Shown one piece after another: positions 51,888 through 60,148 of a DNA stretch of 64,000 bases. The DNA is from Sabulicella rubraurantiaca (lineage in GTDB: Bacteria; Pseudomonadota; Alphaproteobacteria; Acetobacterales; Acetobacteraceae): assembly GCF_017355885.1 (NCBI RefSeq), contig NZ_JAFEUU010000006.1, forward strand, positions 124,001-188,000, in the 5' to 3' direction. Numbering within the stretch: the stretch's first letter is position 1; each line of letters opens with the position of its first letter. The notes beneath the pieces were generated by a model that did no database searches, was not told the DNA's origin, and worked only from the letters and a program-made list of their open reading frames with translations. A program made the translations under genes and the position numbers.

Positions 51888-52268
51888 TCAGGCCAGGCAG
51901 CAGATCTGCGTCGCCCCCCGCAGCACCTCATCCGGGATGCGCTGCTCCGAATATCCCACGGGGAAGGAATGCGTCTGCCCGCCCCGCAGCAGGTACCCCT
52001 GCGGGCTGGTGGTGGAGGTGGCTCCGGGCGCGCGGAACGCGATGCGGAAGGGGCGCGCCACACTCGGGCTGCGATTCTGCACCTGCACCTCGTAGCTCCA
52101 GGTGTGGTCTGTGCCGGGCTTGGCGGTGATGCCGGCGATGCCCAGGCATCCGGCCGCCATGCAGTCGTGTTCCTGCATGGGGCTGCCCAGCGCCATGGCC
52201 GGAGCGCCGGGCAGGGAGGCGGCGGCTGCGGCGAGGATGGCGGTGGCCAGGGCGATGCGCGGGATCAT
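51888..52268 (-). CDS. Small secreted protein of unknown function
   Basis: A 126-residue protein with a signal peptide (MIPRIALATAILAAAAASLPGAPAMA) and a mature domain of about 100 residues with four Cys (DCMAAGCLG and QICCLA at the ends), so two disulfides are possible. The middle (WSYEVQVQNRSPSVARPFRIAFRAPG) looks like a beta-sandwich repeat. I do not recognise the family. Its ribosome site lies in one arm of a perfect inverted repeat. Confidence 0.75.
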   Translation of the reverse strand: MIPRIALATAILAAAAASLPGAPAMALGSPMQEHDCMAAGCLGIAGITAKPGTDHTWSYEVQVQNRSPSVARPFRIAFRAPGATSTTSPQGYLLRGGQTHSFPVGYSEQRIPDEVLRGATQICCLA

Positions 52269-52274
52269 GGCGGG

Positions 52275-52294
52275 TTCCTTTCCTTGGAAAGGAA
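52275..52294 (-). promoter_or_regulatory. Perfect inverted repeat hiding the ribosome binding site of the secreted-protein gene
   Basis: On the minus strand TTCCTTTCC is followed by AA and then GGAAAGGAA, a perfect 9-bp repeat, 6 bases before the ATG at 52268. The second arm is the Shine-Dalgarno sequence. Closed, the mRNA hairpin (8 bp plus a CAAG loop) would block ribosome binding, as in RNA thermometers or trans-acting-factor switches. Confidence 0.45.
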
Positions 52295-52354
52295 GCTAGG
52301 CCCCGCCGCCGCGCCGCGCCAATCCGCTGGCGCGATCGCGGCCTTCGGTTCCGC

Positions 52355-54826
52355 CTATGCCCGAAGCTGCGCCCCGGTCGCCTTGCCCACCGCGCCCACC
52401 ACCTTCTGTCCCGCTGCCTCGATCTCGGCATCGGTCAGGGTGCGCTCGCGCGGCTGCAGCACCACCTGGATGGCGAGGCTCACCTTGCCCTCCGGCAGCT
52501 TGTCGCCGGCATAGCGGTCGAACAGCACCACCTCGGCGATCAGGGTCTTGTCCGCGTTCTGCGCCGCACGCAGCAGCTTCTCCGCCGGCACGCCCTCATC
52601 CACCAGGAAGGCGAAGTCGCGCCGCACCGGCTGGAAGGTGGAAAGCTCCGGCGCGGCCTTGCGGCGGCGCTTCGGCTCGGGGACTGCATCCAGGAACACC
52701 TCGAAGGCCACGGCGCCTTCCGGCAGGTCCAGCGCGGCGCAGAGGCGCGGGTGCAGCTGACCGAACTGCGCCAGCACGGTCTTCGGCCCCTGGCGCACCA
52801 CGCCGGAGCGGCCGGGGTGGTAGTGGCCCGGCGCGTCGGCGGTCACCTGCAGGGCGGCCATGGGCACGGAAAGCGCCTCCAGCACCGCCATCGCATCGCC
52901 CTTCGCGTCCAGCGCGTCCACCGAGCGGGCGGGCGCAGCCCAGCTGGCCGGGGTGCGGCCGGCCCGCAGCCCGCAGGCCATCGCCAGCTGCCCCGCCGGG
53001 CTGGTGTCGCGGTACCCGCCGCCCAGCTCGCCCAGCGCCACGTCGGGGAAGCCGCGCGCCGCATTCGCCGCCGCCGCCAGGGCCAGCGTGGCCAGCGGCG
53101 TGGGCCGCATCTGGTCGAGGTCGGAGGCGATGGGATTTTCCAGCCGCAGCGAATCCGGCACCTCGCCAAAGCGGGCGGCCACGTCCCGCGCCGTGAAGCC
53201 GTAGGTGACGCATTCCAGCAGGCCGCGCGCCGCCAGCACGCGCCGCGCCAGGGACGCACGCGCCTGCTTCGCGTCCAGCGAGGGCGCGGGCACCACGGAG
53301 GACACGGGCAGCGACACGGAGGGCACGGCGTCCAGCCCGCCCAGGCGCAGCACCTCCTCCACCAAATCGCACTCGGCCTCCACCGCTGCGCAACCCTCGG
53401 CGGCCTTGCGCGCGCGGGCAGGGTCCAGCTTGGGGTCCTGGTCGAGCACGATCGGCGCGGCGATGTCGTTGCGCCAGGAGGGCACCTGCACCGTGACCGA
53501 AGCCGCGTCGCGCGACTCCACGGCGAAGCCCAGGCGTTCGAGGCGCGACACGGCCTCGTCGGCCGGCAAGTCGAGCCCGCCCAGCCCAGCGACGCGCTCG
53601 AAGCGCAGCGTGGCGGTGCGGCGCCAGTCCGGCTCTGCGCCGGCCTCCGTGACCGTGCTTGCCTCGCCGCCGCAGAGATCCTGGATCATGCGCGTCGCGC
53701 CCTCCAGCGCCTCGCGCATCAGGGCAGGGTCGAGGCCGCGCTCGTTGCGGGAGCGGGCATCAGTGAAGATGCCATGCCGCCGGCCTGAGAGCGCGATCCG
53801 CACCGGGTCGAACAGGGCGCATTCGATGAAGACCTCGGTGGTGGTCTCGTCGCAGCCCGAATGCTCGCCGCCGATGATGCCGCCAAGCGATTCCGGCCCC
53901 GCCGCGTCGGCGATGATGCCGTCCTCCTCCGTCAGCGCGTAGGTCTTGCCGTTCAGCGCCACGAGCTCCTCGCCCGGCCGGGCGAAGCGCATGGTCAGCA
54001 CATCGCCCTTCACCTTCTGGACGTCGAAGACGTGAAGCGGGCGCCCGAGGGCGATGGTGAACCAGTTGGTCACGTCCACCAGCGCCGAGATTGGGCGCAG
54101 CCCGGCCGCGGTCAGCCGGTCCTGCAGCCATTGCGGCGAGGGGCCGTTGCGCACGCCGCGCACGGTGCGGCCCAGCGCCCAGAGGCAGGCCTGCGGATCG
54201 GCGATCTCCCAGCGGAGCGGCGTCTCGAAGCGCGGCTCGACCTTCGCGGCGTGCCAGGGCTTCAGCGTACCGAGGCCGGCGGCGGCAAGGTCGCGCGCCA
54301 CGCCGCGCACGGAGAGCGCGTCGCCGCGATTGGGCGTGACCTTCACCTCGATGATGGGATCGTCGAGACCGGCATAGTCCACGTAGCGCGTGCCGACCGG
54401 CGCATCCTCGGGAAGCTCGACGATGCCCGAATGGTCGTCGCCCAGCCCCATCTCGCGCGAGGAGAGCATCATCGCCTCGCTCTTCACGCCGCGGATCTCG
54501 CCGGGCTTCAGCGTGATGCCAGTGCCGGGGATGAAGGCGCCGGGCAGGGCGGCGACGCCGACCATGCCAGTGCGCGCATTGGGCGCGCCGCAGACCACGG
54601 AAAGCTCGCGCCCGTCGCCAAGATCCACGCGCAGGGCGCGCAGCCGGTCGGCATTGGGGTGCTGCACCGCCTCGACCACGCGGGCGATGCGGAACTCGCC
54701 CAGCGCCTCGGCCGGGTTCTCCACGCCCTCCACCTCGATGCCGATGGCGGAGAGGGTGGTGGTGATCTCGTCGAGAGTGGCGCTGGTGTCGAGGAACTCG
54801 CGCAGCCAGCTGAGTGGGAACTTCAT
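52355..54826 (-). CDS. pheT: Phenylalanyl-tRNA synthetase beta subunit
   Basis: An 823-residue PheT. It has the N-terminal tRNA-binding OB fold (IARVVEAVQHPNADRLRALRVDLG), the B3/B4 editing region (DARSRNERGLDPALM), the B5 domain, the catalytic-core-like B6/B7 region (LENPIASDLDQMRPTPLATL) and the C-terminal B8 ferredoxin-fold anticodon domain (FQPVRRDFAFLVDEGVPAEKLL, SLAIQVVLQPRERTLTDAEIE). It pairs with PheS as alpha2beta2. Gap to pheS is 4 bp. Confidence 0.96.
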   Translation of the reverse strand: MKFPLSWLREFLDTSATLDEITTTLSAIGIEVEGVENPAEALGEFRIARVVEAVQHPNADRLRALRVDLGDGRELSVVCGAPNARTGMVGVAALPGAFIPGTGITLKPGEIRGVKSEAMMLSSREMGLGDDHSGIVELPEDAPVGTRYVDYAGLDDPIIEVKVTPNRGDALSVRGVARDLAAAGLGTLKPWHAAKVEPRFETPLRWEIADPQACLWALGRTVRGVRNGPSPQWLQDRLTAAGLRPISALVDVTNWFTIALGRPLHVFDVQKVKGDVLTMRFARPGEELVALNGKTYALTEEDGIIADAAGPESLGGIIGGEHSGCDETTTEVFIECALFDPVRIALSGRRHGIFTDARSRNERGLDPALMREALEGATRMIQDLCGGEASTVTEAGAEPDWRRTATLRFERVAGLGGLDLPADEAVSRLERLGFAVESRDAASVTVQVPSWRNDIAAPIVLDQDPKLDPARARKAAEGCAAVEAECDLVEEVLRLGGLDAVPSVSLPVSSVVPAPSLDAKQARASLARRVLAARGLLECVTYGFTARDVAARFGEVPDSLRLENPIASDLDQMRPTPLATLALAAAANAARGFPDVALGELGGGYRDTSPAGQLAMACGLRAGRTPASWAAPARSVDALDAKGDAMAVLEALSVPMAALQVTADAPGHYHPGRSGVVRQGPKTVLAQFGQLHPRLCAALDLPEGAVAFEVFLDAVPEPKRRRKAAPELSTFQPVRRDFAFLVDEGVPAEKLLRAAQNADKTLIAEVVLFDRYAGDKLPEGKVSLAIQVVLQPRERTLTDAEIEAAGQKVVGAVGKATGAQLRA

Positions 54827-54830
54827 GGGG

Positions 54831-55901
54831 TCACATGCCCTCGTGCAGCGTGGCGGGGGCCAGCGGGTTCGAGCCGTAGTGCTTCAGCCAGCGCACGTCG
54901 CCCTCGAAGAAGGGGCGCAGGTCGGCCATGCCGTGCTTCAGCATGGTGATGCGCTCGATGCCCATGCCGAAGGCGAAGCCCTGCCACTCGCGCGCGTCCA
55001 GGCCGCAATTCGCCAGGACGCGCGGATGCACCATGCCGCTGCCCAGGATCTCCAGCCAGTCGCCGCCGCCGCCGAGTTCGCCGGTCTTGCGGTTCCAGCC
55101 GATATCCACCTCCATCGAAGGCTCGGTGAAGGGGAAGTAGGAGGAGCGGAAGCGCACCGGCAGGTCGCCGATGCCGAAGAAGGCGCGCAGGAAATCCGTC
55201 AGGCAGCCCTTGAGGTGGCCCAGCGTGATGAAGCGGTCGATCACCAGCCCCTCGACCTGGTGGAACATGGGCGAATGCGTCGCGTCATGGTCGGAGCGAT
55301 AGGTGCGGCCGGGCGCGATGACGCGGATCGGCGGCTCCTGGCTGATCATGGTGCGGATCTGCAGCGGGCTCGTCTGGGTGCGCAGCACGGTGCGCCGCCC
55401 CTCGATCGTGCCGGGCAGGTAGAACGTGTCCTGGTCCTGCCGCGCCGGATGGTGGTCGGGGATGTTGAGCGCGGCGAAATTGTACCAGTCGCCCTCGATG
55501 TCCGGCCCCTCGACCACGCGGAACCCCATGGCGCCGAAGATCGCCGTCAGCTCCTCGATCGTGCGGGAGATGGGATGGATGGCGCCGCTGGGCGCGGGGC
55601 GCGCTGGCAGCGTCACGTCCACCCGCTCGGCGGCGAGGCGCGCGTCGAGCGCTGCCTCCTCCAGCACCGCGCGGCGGGATTCGATCGCGGCTTCCAGACG
55701 CTGCTTCAGCGCGTTCAGCGCCGCGCCACGCTCCTTGCGCTGATCGGCCGGCACGGCGCCCAGGCCCTTCAGCAGCGTGGTCAGCGCGCCGGACTTGCCC
55801 AGCGCCGCGACCCGCACCGCGTCCAGCCCGCGCAGGTCGGCGGCGGAGGCGAGGTCGGATTCGGTGCGGGCCAGCAGGGCGTCGAGGTCGTCGGTCATCA
55901 T
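54831..55901 (-). CDS. pheS: Phenylalanyl-tRNA synthetase alpha subunit
   Basis: A 356-residue PheS with an N-terminal coiled coil (about 1-90) and a class II catalytic core: HPISRTIEELTAIFGAMGF, FRSSYFPFTEPSMEVDIGW (motif 2 region) and FAFGMGIERITMLKHG (motif 3). It charges tRNA-Phe together with PheT. Two ATG codons in tandem mark the start. A strong intrinsic-terminator hairpin lies between it and rplT upstream. Confidence 0.96.
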   Translation of the reverse strand: MMTDDLDALLARTESDLASAADLRGLDAVRVAALGKSGALTTLLKGLGAVPADQRKERGAALNALKQRLEAAIESRRAVLEEAALDARLAAERVDVTLPARPAPSGAIHPISRTIEELTAIFGAMGFRVVEGPDIEGDWYNFAALNIPDHHPARQDQDTFYLPGTIEGRRTVLRTQTSPLQIRTMISQEPPIRVIAPGRTYRSDHDATHSPMFHQVEGLVIDRFITLGHLKGCLTDFLRAFFGIGDLPVRFRSSYFPFTEPSMEVDIGWNRKTGELGGGGDWLEILGSGMVHPRVLANCGLDAREWQGFAFGMGIERITMLKHGMADLRPFFEGDVRWLKHYGSNPLAPATLHEGM

Positions 55902-55915
55902 TGGCTCACATCACG

Positions 55916-55949
55916 AAAAAGGGCCGCGAACGCTCGCGCGCCGCGGCCC
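55916..55949 (-). terminator. Intrinsic terminator or attenuator between rplT and pheS
   Basis: On the minus strand GGGCCGCG (55942-55949) pairs with CGCGGCCC (55921-55928), 8 bp of G and C, and is followed directly by TTTTTCG (T-run at 55916-55920). It ends rpmI-rplT transcription or lets part of it through to pheS. No phenylalanine-rich leader peptide was found beside it. Confidence 0.7.
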
Positions 55950-55975
55950 CTTGGTCTGCGTTCGCCCCTACCGCG

Positions 55976-56341
55976 TCAAGCGGCGGCGGGCTTCGCGGCC
56001 TTGGCCTGCTCGACGATCGCGGCAAACGCGGCCGCATCCTCGTAGGCGATGGCGGCCAGCACCTTGCGGTCCATCTCCACGCCCGCGGCCTTCAGCCCGG
56101 CGATGAAGGTGGAGTAGGTCATGCCGTGCTCACGCACCGCAGCGTTGATGCGCTGGATCCACAGGCCGCGGAACTCGCGCTTCTTGTTGCGGCGGTCGCG
56201 ATAGGCGTACTGGAGCGCCTTCTCGACGCGCTGCAGCGCGGCGCGGTAGGTGGTGGAGGACCGGCCCACATACCCCTTGGCGAGGTTCAGGACCTTCTTG
56301 TGGCGGGCATGGGCAGTGACGCCCCGCTTCACACGAGCCAT
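55976..56341 (-). CDS. rplT: 50S ribosomal protein L20
   Basis: A 121-residue L20: basic N-terminal helix ([27 protein letters not shown]), then [33 protein letters not shown], the conserved 23S rRNA-binding and assembly region. Follows rpmI with an 18-bp gap. L20 often represses its own operon by binding the mRNA; no such site could be judged here. Confidence 0.97.
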   Translation of the reverse strand: MARVKRGVTAHARHKKVLNLAKGYVGRSSTTYRAALQRVEKALQYAYRDRRNKKREFRGLWIQRINAAVREHGMTYSTFIAGLKAAGVEMDRKVLAAIAYEDAAAFAAIVEQAKAAKPAAA

Positions 56342-56359
56342 GTCTTGATCTCCTCTCGC

Positions 56360-56566
56360 TTACCGGGGCAGGCCGTAGGGCAGCCACTGCTTCACCGTCT
56401 TGGCGTCCATGTCCGTGAGGACCTGGGAGCCGCGGTTCTGCCGCTTGGCCTTCTGCGAGCGAGCGGACAGGTTGTGCCGCTTCTTGCCGGGGCCGGCGAG
56501 GACCTTGCCCGTCGCCGTGATCTTGAAGCGCTTCTTCGCGCTCGAGGTCGTCTTCATCTTGGACAT
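56360..56566 (-). CDS. rpmI: 50S ribosomal protein L35
   Basis: A 68-residue L35 with [40 protein letters not shown] and the C-terminal [12 protein letters not shown] at 56566 begins the family start; sequence before it is unrelated. The usual infC-rpmI-rplT-pheS-pheT order is kept except that infC is not upstream, where a lipoprotein gene lies instead. Confidence 0.96.
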   Translation of the reverse strand: MSKMKTTSSAKKRFKITATGKVLAGPGKKRHNLSARSQKAKRQNRGSQVLTDMDAKTVKQWLPYGLPR

Positions 56567-56714
56567 TCGGGCCCTCCTGTCGGTGGGTTGGGGCATCCCG
56601 GGCGACGGCACCACGCCGAAGGGGGACGCATCCCGGCCGGGCTGTCCAAAGGCCGGCGGCGCGGGGGAAGGCGGGCGTGTAGCGGCGCGCCCGCCTGGAG
56701 TCAAACCGCGTTGC

Positions 56715-57311
56715 TCACCGCGGCAGGGCGGCAAGATGCGGCACGTTCGCCGGCGGCATCGGAATCGCCGAGATGGCCAGCGGACGCGAGGCGACAGGCT
56801 GCGCCGGCGGGGGCGGGGTGGGCGGCGCCCCGTCCAGCGGCGGCAGGCCCGGGATCTCGCTCGTATAGTCAGGGACGACGCGGGCCTGCGCCCCTGCGAT
56901 GACAAGGACCCGCGCCCCCACGGGCAGGGGGTCGCGGTCGCGCTGGGTCACGCTCACCAGCTCGGGCCGGTCGGTGCGGCGGATGATGTATTCGGTGCCG
57001 TCGCTCGCCGTCGCGGCGCGCTCGGACACCGCGCCCAGCATGCCGCCCACCAGGGCGCCGCTCACCGCGCCGAGGGTGCTGGCCATGGGATGCCCGCCGG
57101 AGGCCGCGCCCAGCGCCCCGCCCGAGGCGCCACCCACCGCCGCCCCGGCATGGCCATCGGTCGTGATGGCGATGCGGCGGGCGCCGATCACCACGCCCTG
57201 CTGCACCGGATTGGCCTGTTGCACGGCGCGGCTGGCGTATTCGTCAGGATTGTAGCGGGTGCCGCACCCGATCAGGGTCAGCGCCAGGAGGAAGATTGGG
57301 GCTGCTTTCAT
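56715..57311 (-). CDS. Glycine-zipper outer-membrane lipoprotein (SlyB/Pcp-like), copy 1
   Basis: A 198-residue protein with lipoprotein signal [16 protein letters not shown] (lipidation C16). The central region [30 protein letters not shown] followed by [15 protein letters not shown] is a glycine-zipper pair as in SlyB/Pcp outer-membrane lipoproteins, then [34 protein letters not shown] Pro-rich tail follows. It is a clear paralogue of the next gene upstream. Role in envelope integrity is inferred from the family. Confidence 0.85.
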   Translation of the reverse strand: MKAAPIFLLALTLIGCGTRYNPDEYASRAVQQANPVQQGVVIGARRIAITTDGHAGAAVGGASGGALGAASGGHPMASTLGAVSGALVGGMLGAVSERAATASDGTEYIIRRTDRPELVSVTQRDRDPLPVGARVLVIAGAQARVVPDYTSEIPGLPPLDGAPPTPPPPAQPVASRPLAISAIPMPPANVPHLAALPR

Positions 57312-57405
57312 GCCGCGGCACTTATCGCCCCGGCTCTCGCCTCTCAACTTCGTGACCATACGGATGGCGTATTTTTGCCACAATCGCGCCTTAATTTGTT
57401 CCGGT

Positions 57406-58053
57406 TCAGCCAGGGGGCGGCGGAGCAGGAACAACGGGCGGCGGCGGCACCAGCAACGGCGACAAGTCGAGAGGCGAAGCGGCCATCGGAGCCAGGCTTG
57501 CGGGCGCCTCGGCCGGGGCGGGCGGAGGCGTGGCCGCGACCGGTGCAGCGGCAGCCGCGGAAGATGGAGCGACCGCCACGGCAGGGGCGGGCGTTTCCAG
57601 GTAATCCGGCACCACCCGCGCCTGCGCCCCCGTGATCACCAGCACGCGCGTCCCGACCGGAATGGGATCGCGGTCACGCTGGGTGACGCTCACCAGCTCG
57701 TCCTTGTCGGCGCGCTGGATCACGTATTCCACCCCATCCGTGTTGGCCGTGGCCCGCTCCGCCGCCGTGCCAACCAGACCGCCGACCAGGGCGCCGCCCA
57801 CTGCGCCCAGCGCGCTGGTCAGGGTGTTGCCGCCGGAGGCGCCGCCGACCACGCCGCCTGCCGCCGCGCCGGCCGCGGCCCCCGCCGCTCCCTCGGCCGA
57901 GATGGCGACGCGGCGCACGCCGACCACCGTGCCGCGCTGCACCGGATTGGCCTGCTGCACGGCGCGCACGGCGTATTCATCGGCGCTGTAGCGGCTGCCG
58001 CAGCCGGCCAGCAGCAGGGCAAGGGGGAGAAGAAGGGAGAAGGGGCGCGTCAT
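57406..58053 (-). CDS. Glycine-zipper outer-membrane lipoprotein (SlyB/Pcp-like), copy 2
   Basis: A 215-residue paralogue of the gene before it: signal MTRPFSLLLPLALLLAGC (lipidation C18), [20 protein letters not shown], glycine zipper GAAAGAAAGGVVGGASGG, and [34 protein letters not shown]. The tail is longer and richer in Ala and Pro. The two copies lie in tandem 94 bp apart, so they look like a local duplication that has diverged. Confidence 0.85.
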   Translation of the reverse strand: MTRPFSLLLPLALLLAGCGSRYSADEYAVRAVQQANPVQRGTVVGVRRVAISAEGAAGAAAGAAAGGVVGGASGGNTLTSALGAVGGALVGGLVGTAAERATANTDGVEYVIQRADKDELVSVTQRDRDPIPVGTRVLVITGAQARVVPDYLETPAPAVAVAPSSAAAAAPVAATPPPAPAEAPASLAPMAASPLDLSPLLVPPPPVVPAPPPPG

Positions 58054-58146
58054 GGCGGCGGGACATTGGCCGCGCCGGCCGCGCGCCTCAAGTCCGGCAT
58101 GCCCCCCATGCTCGCGGCGCGCGGGGCGAGGGTCTATATCCCCGCC

Positions 58147-58968
58147 ATGCGCCTTCCCTTCCGCAAGATGCACGGCCTGGGCAACGACTTCGTCGTGGTG
58201 GACGCGCGTGAGCGTCCGACGGGGCTCACCGAGTCGGCGATCCGCGCCATCGGGGACCGGCATCGCGGCGTCGGCTTCGACCAGCTGGTGACGCTGGAGC
58301 GGGATGCGGCGGGCGCCGACCTGTTCATCCGCTTCCACAACAACGATGGCAGCGAGGCCGGGGCCTGCGGCAACGGAACGCGCTGCGCCGCCGCGCTGGT
58401 GCTGGACGAGACGGGGCGCGACCGGCTTTCCATCCGCACCACTGGCGGCACTCTGGCCGCCGAGCGCCTGCCGGGCGGGTTGTTCCGCGTGGACATGGGC
58501 GCGCCGCGCCTCGACTGGCGCGACGTGCCGCTGGCGCGGGAATGCGACACGCTGCACGTGCCCATGGCGGCGGATGGGGTGACCGACGGCGCCGCCTGCT
58601 CCATGGGCAATCCGCACGTCACCTTCTTCGTGGACGATCTGGACGCGCTGGACATCCCGCGCATCGGCCCGGCGCTGGAGCACGATTCCTGGCTGCCCGA
58701 CCGCGGCAATATCGGCTTCGCGCAGATGCGCGGGCGCGACCGCATGCGCCTCGTGGTGTGGGAGCGCGGGGCGGGGCTGACGCTGGCCTGCGGCTCCGGC
58801 GCCTGCGCGGCGGCGGTGAACGCGCTTCGCCGCGGCCTCGCCGATCGCGCGGTGACGATCGAGATGCCGGGCGGCGAGCTGCGCCTCGAATGGCGCGAGG
58901 CGGACGGCCATGTGCTGATGGCCGGCCCGGTCGCCACTGCCTTCACCGGCGAGATCGCGCTTGGCTGA
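58147..58968 (+). CDS. dapF: Diaminopimelate epimerase
   Basis: A 273-residue DapF. MHGLGNDFVVVD, the two catalytic Cys blocks (AGACGNGTRC with C74, and LACGSGACAA), and GNPHVTFFVDDLD are present. It interconverts LL- and meso-diaminopimelate for lysine and peptidoglycan. The ATG at 58147 fits the family start. It overlaps mtaB by 8 bp, starting a dapF-mtaB-ftsY operon common in alphaproteobacteria. Confidence 0.95.
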   Translation: MRLPFRKMHGLGNDFVVVDARERPTGLTESAIRAIGDRHRGVGFDQLVTLERDAAGADLFIRFHNNDGSEAGACGNGTRCAAALVLDETGRDRLSIRTTGGTLAAERLPGGLFRVDMGAPRLDWRDVPLARECDTLHVPMAADGVTDGAACSMGNPHVTFFVDDLDALDIPRIGPALEHDSWLPDRGNIGFAQMRGRDRMRLVVWERGAGLTLACGSGACAAAVNALRRGLADRAVTIEMPGGELRLEWREADGHVLMAGPVATAFTGEIALG

Positions 58969-60148
58969 GGCGCTGAGCTTCGGCTGCCGCCTGAACGCGG
59001 CGGAAAGCGAGGCGATGCGCCGCCTCGCCGAGCGCAGCGGCTGGGCGGGGGCGCTGGTGGTCAATACCTGCGCCGTCACCGCCGAGGCCGAGGCCCAGGC
59101 GCGCCAAGCCATCCGCCGTGCGGCGCGGGAGGCGCCCGGCCGCCCCATCCTGGTCACGGGCTGCGCGGCGCAGATCGCCCCCGATGCCTGGGCTTCCCTG
59201 CCCGGCGTGGCGCGGGTGATCGGCAACGGGCGCAAGCTGGACCCGGCAGCCTGGGACGCGCCGCCCGCGCCGATCACCGTGGCGGACAAGGTGGTGCCGG
59301 CCGCCTCCGCCGGAACGCGGGCCTTCCTGGCGGTGCAGCAGGGCTGCGACCACCACTGCACCTTCTGCGTCATCCCGCAGGGGCGTGGCCCCTCGCGCGG
59401 CCTTCCCATTGCGGAGGCGGCGGGCGAGGCGGCGGCGCTGGCGGAACGGCACCGCGAGATCGTGCTGACGGGGGTGGACCTCGCCAGCCACCCGGACCTG
59501 CCGGGGCTGATCCGGGCGGTGCTGCGCGCGGCGCCGGGCCTCGCGCGGCTGCGGCTTTCCTCGCTGGACCCGGCCGCACTGGATGACCGGTTCTGGGCGG
59601 TCTGGGCGGAGGAGGAGCGGCTGGCCCCCGCCCTGCACCTGTCGGTCCAGCATGCGGACGATCTGATCCTGAAGCGCATGCGGCGCCGCCACCGCCACCT
59701 GGACCTTCTGGCACTGGCCCGGCGCGCCCGCGACCTTCGCCCCGGCGCCGCGTTGGGTGGGGACCTGATCGCAGGCTTCCCCACCGAAACGGAGGCGCAG
59801 CACGCATGGCTCGAAGCGTTCATCGCGGAGGCGGGCCTCGCCTTCCTTCACGTCTTTCCCTATTCGCCACGCCTGGGCACGCCGGCCGCGCGCATGCCGC
59901 CCTTGCCCGTCCCGCTCCGGCGCGATCGCGCGGCGCGGCTGCGCGCGGCGGGGCTGCGCGAGCGGGCACGGTTCCTGGCAGGGCGTATTGGCGCGGAGGA
60001 GGAGGTGCTGATGGAAGGCAAGGGCTTGGGCATGACCGCGCATGGCGCCGCGCTGCGGCTTTCCGGCAACCCCGCGCCGCCCGGCACGCTGCTGCGCGCC
60101 CGGGTGACCGGCACGGATGGCGCCACCCTGTCCGGGGAGCACATCTGA
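58961..60148 (+). CDS. mtaB: tRNA-t6A37 methylthiotransferase (MtaB)
   Basis: A 395-residue methylthiotransferase. The N-terminal cluster Cys are C9, C37 and C68; the radical SAM Cys are C129, C133 and C136 in GCDHHCTFC. GVDLASH and GGDLIAGFPTETEAQ are further marks. It makes ms2t6A at tRNA position 37. The start is a TTG inside dapF, 8 bp before its stop; the N-terminal sequence SFGCRLNAAES fits the family, so the TTG is credible. TGATG overlap with ftsY. Confidence 0.92.
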   Translation: MAEALSFGCRLNAAESEAMRRLAERSGWAGALVVNTCAVTAEAEAQARQAIRRAAREAPGRPILVTGCAAQIAPDAWASLPGVARVIGNGRKLDPAAWDAPPAPITVADKVVPAASAGTRAFLAVQQGCDHHCTFCVIPQGRGPSRGLPIAEAAGEAAALAERHREIVLTGVDLASHPDLPGLIRAVLRAAPGLARLRLSSLDPAALDDRFWAVWAEEERLAPALHLSVQHADDLILKRMRRRHRHLDLLALARRARDLRPGAALGGDLIAGFPTETEAQHAWLEAFIAEAGLAFLHVFPYSPRLGTPAARMPPLPVPLRRDRAARLRAAGLRERARFLAGRIGAEEEVLMEGKGLGMTAHGAALRLSGNPAPPGTLLRARVTGTDGATLSGEHI

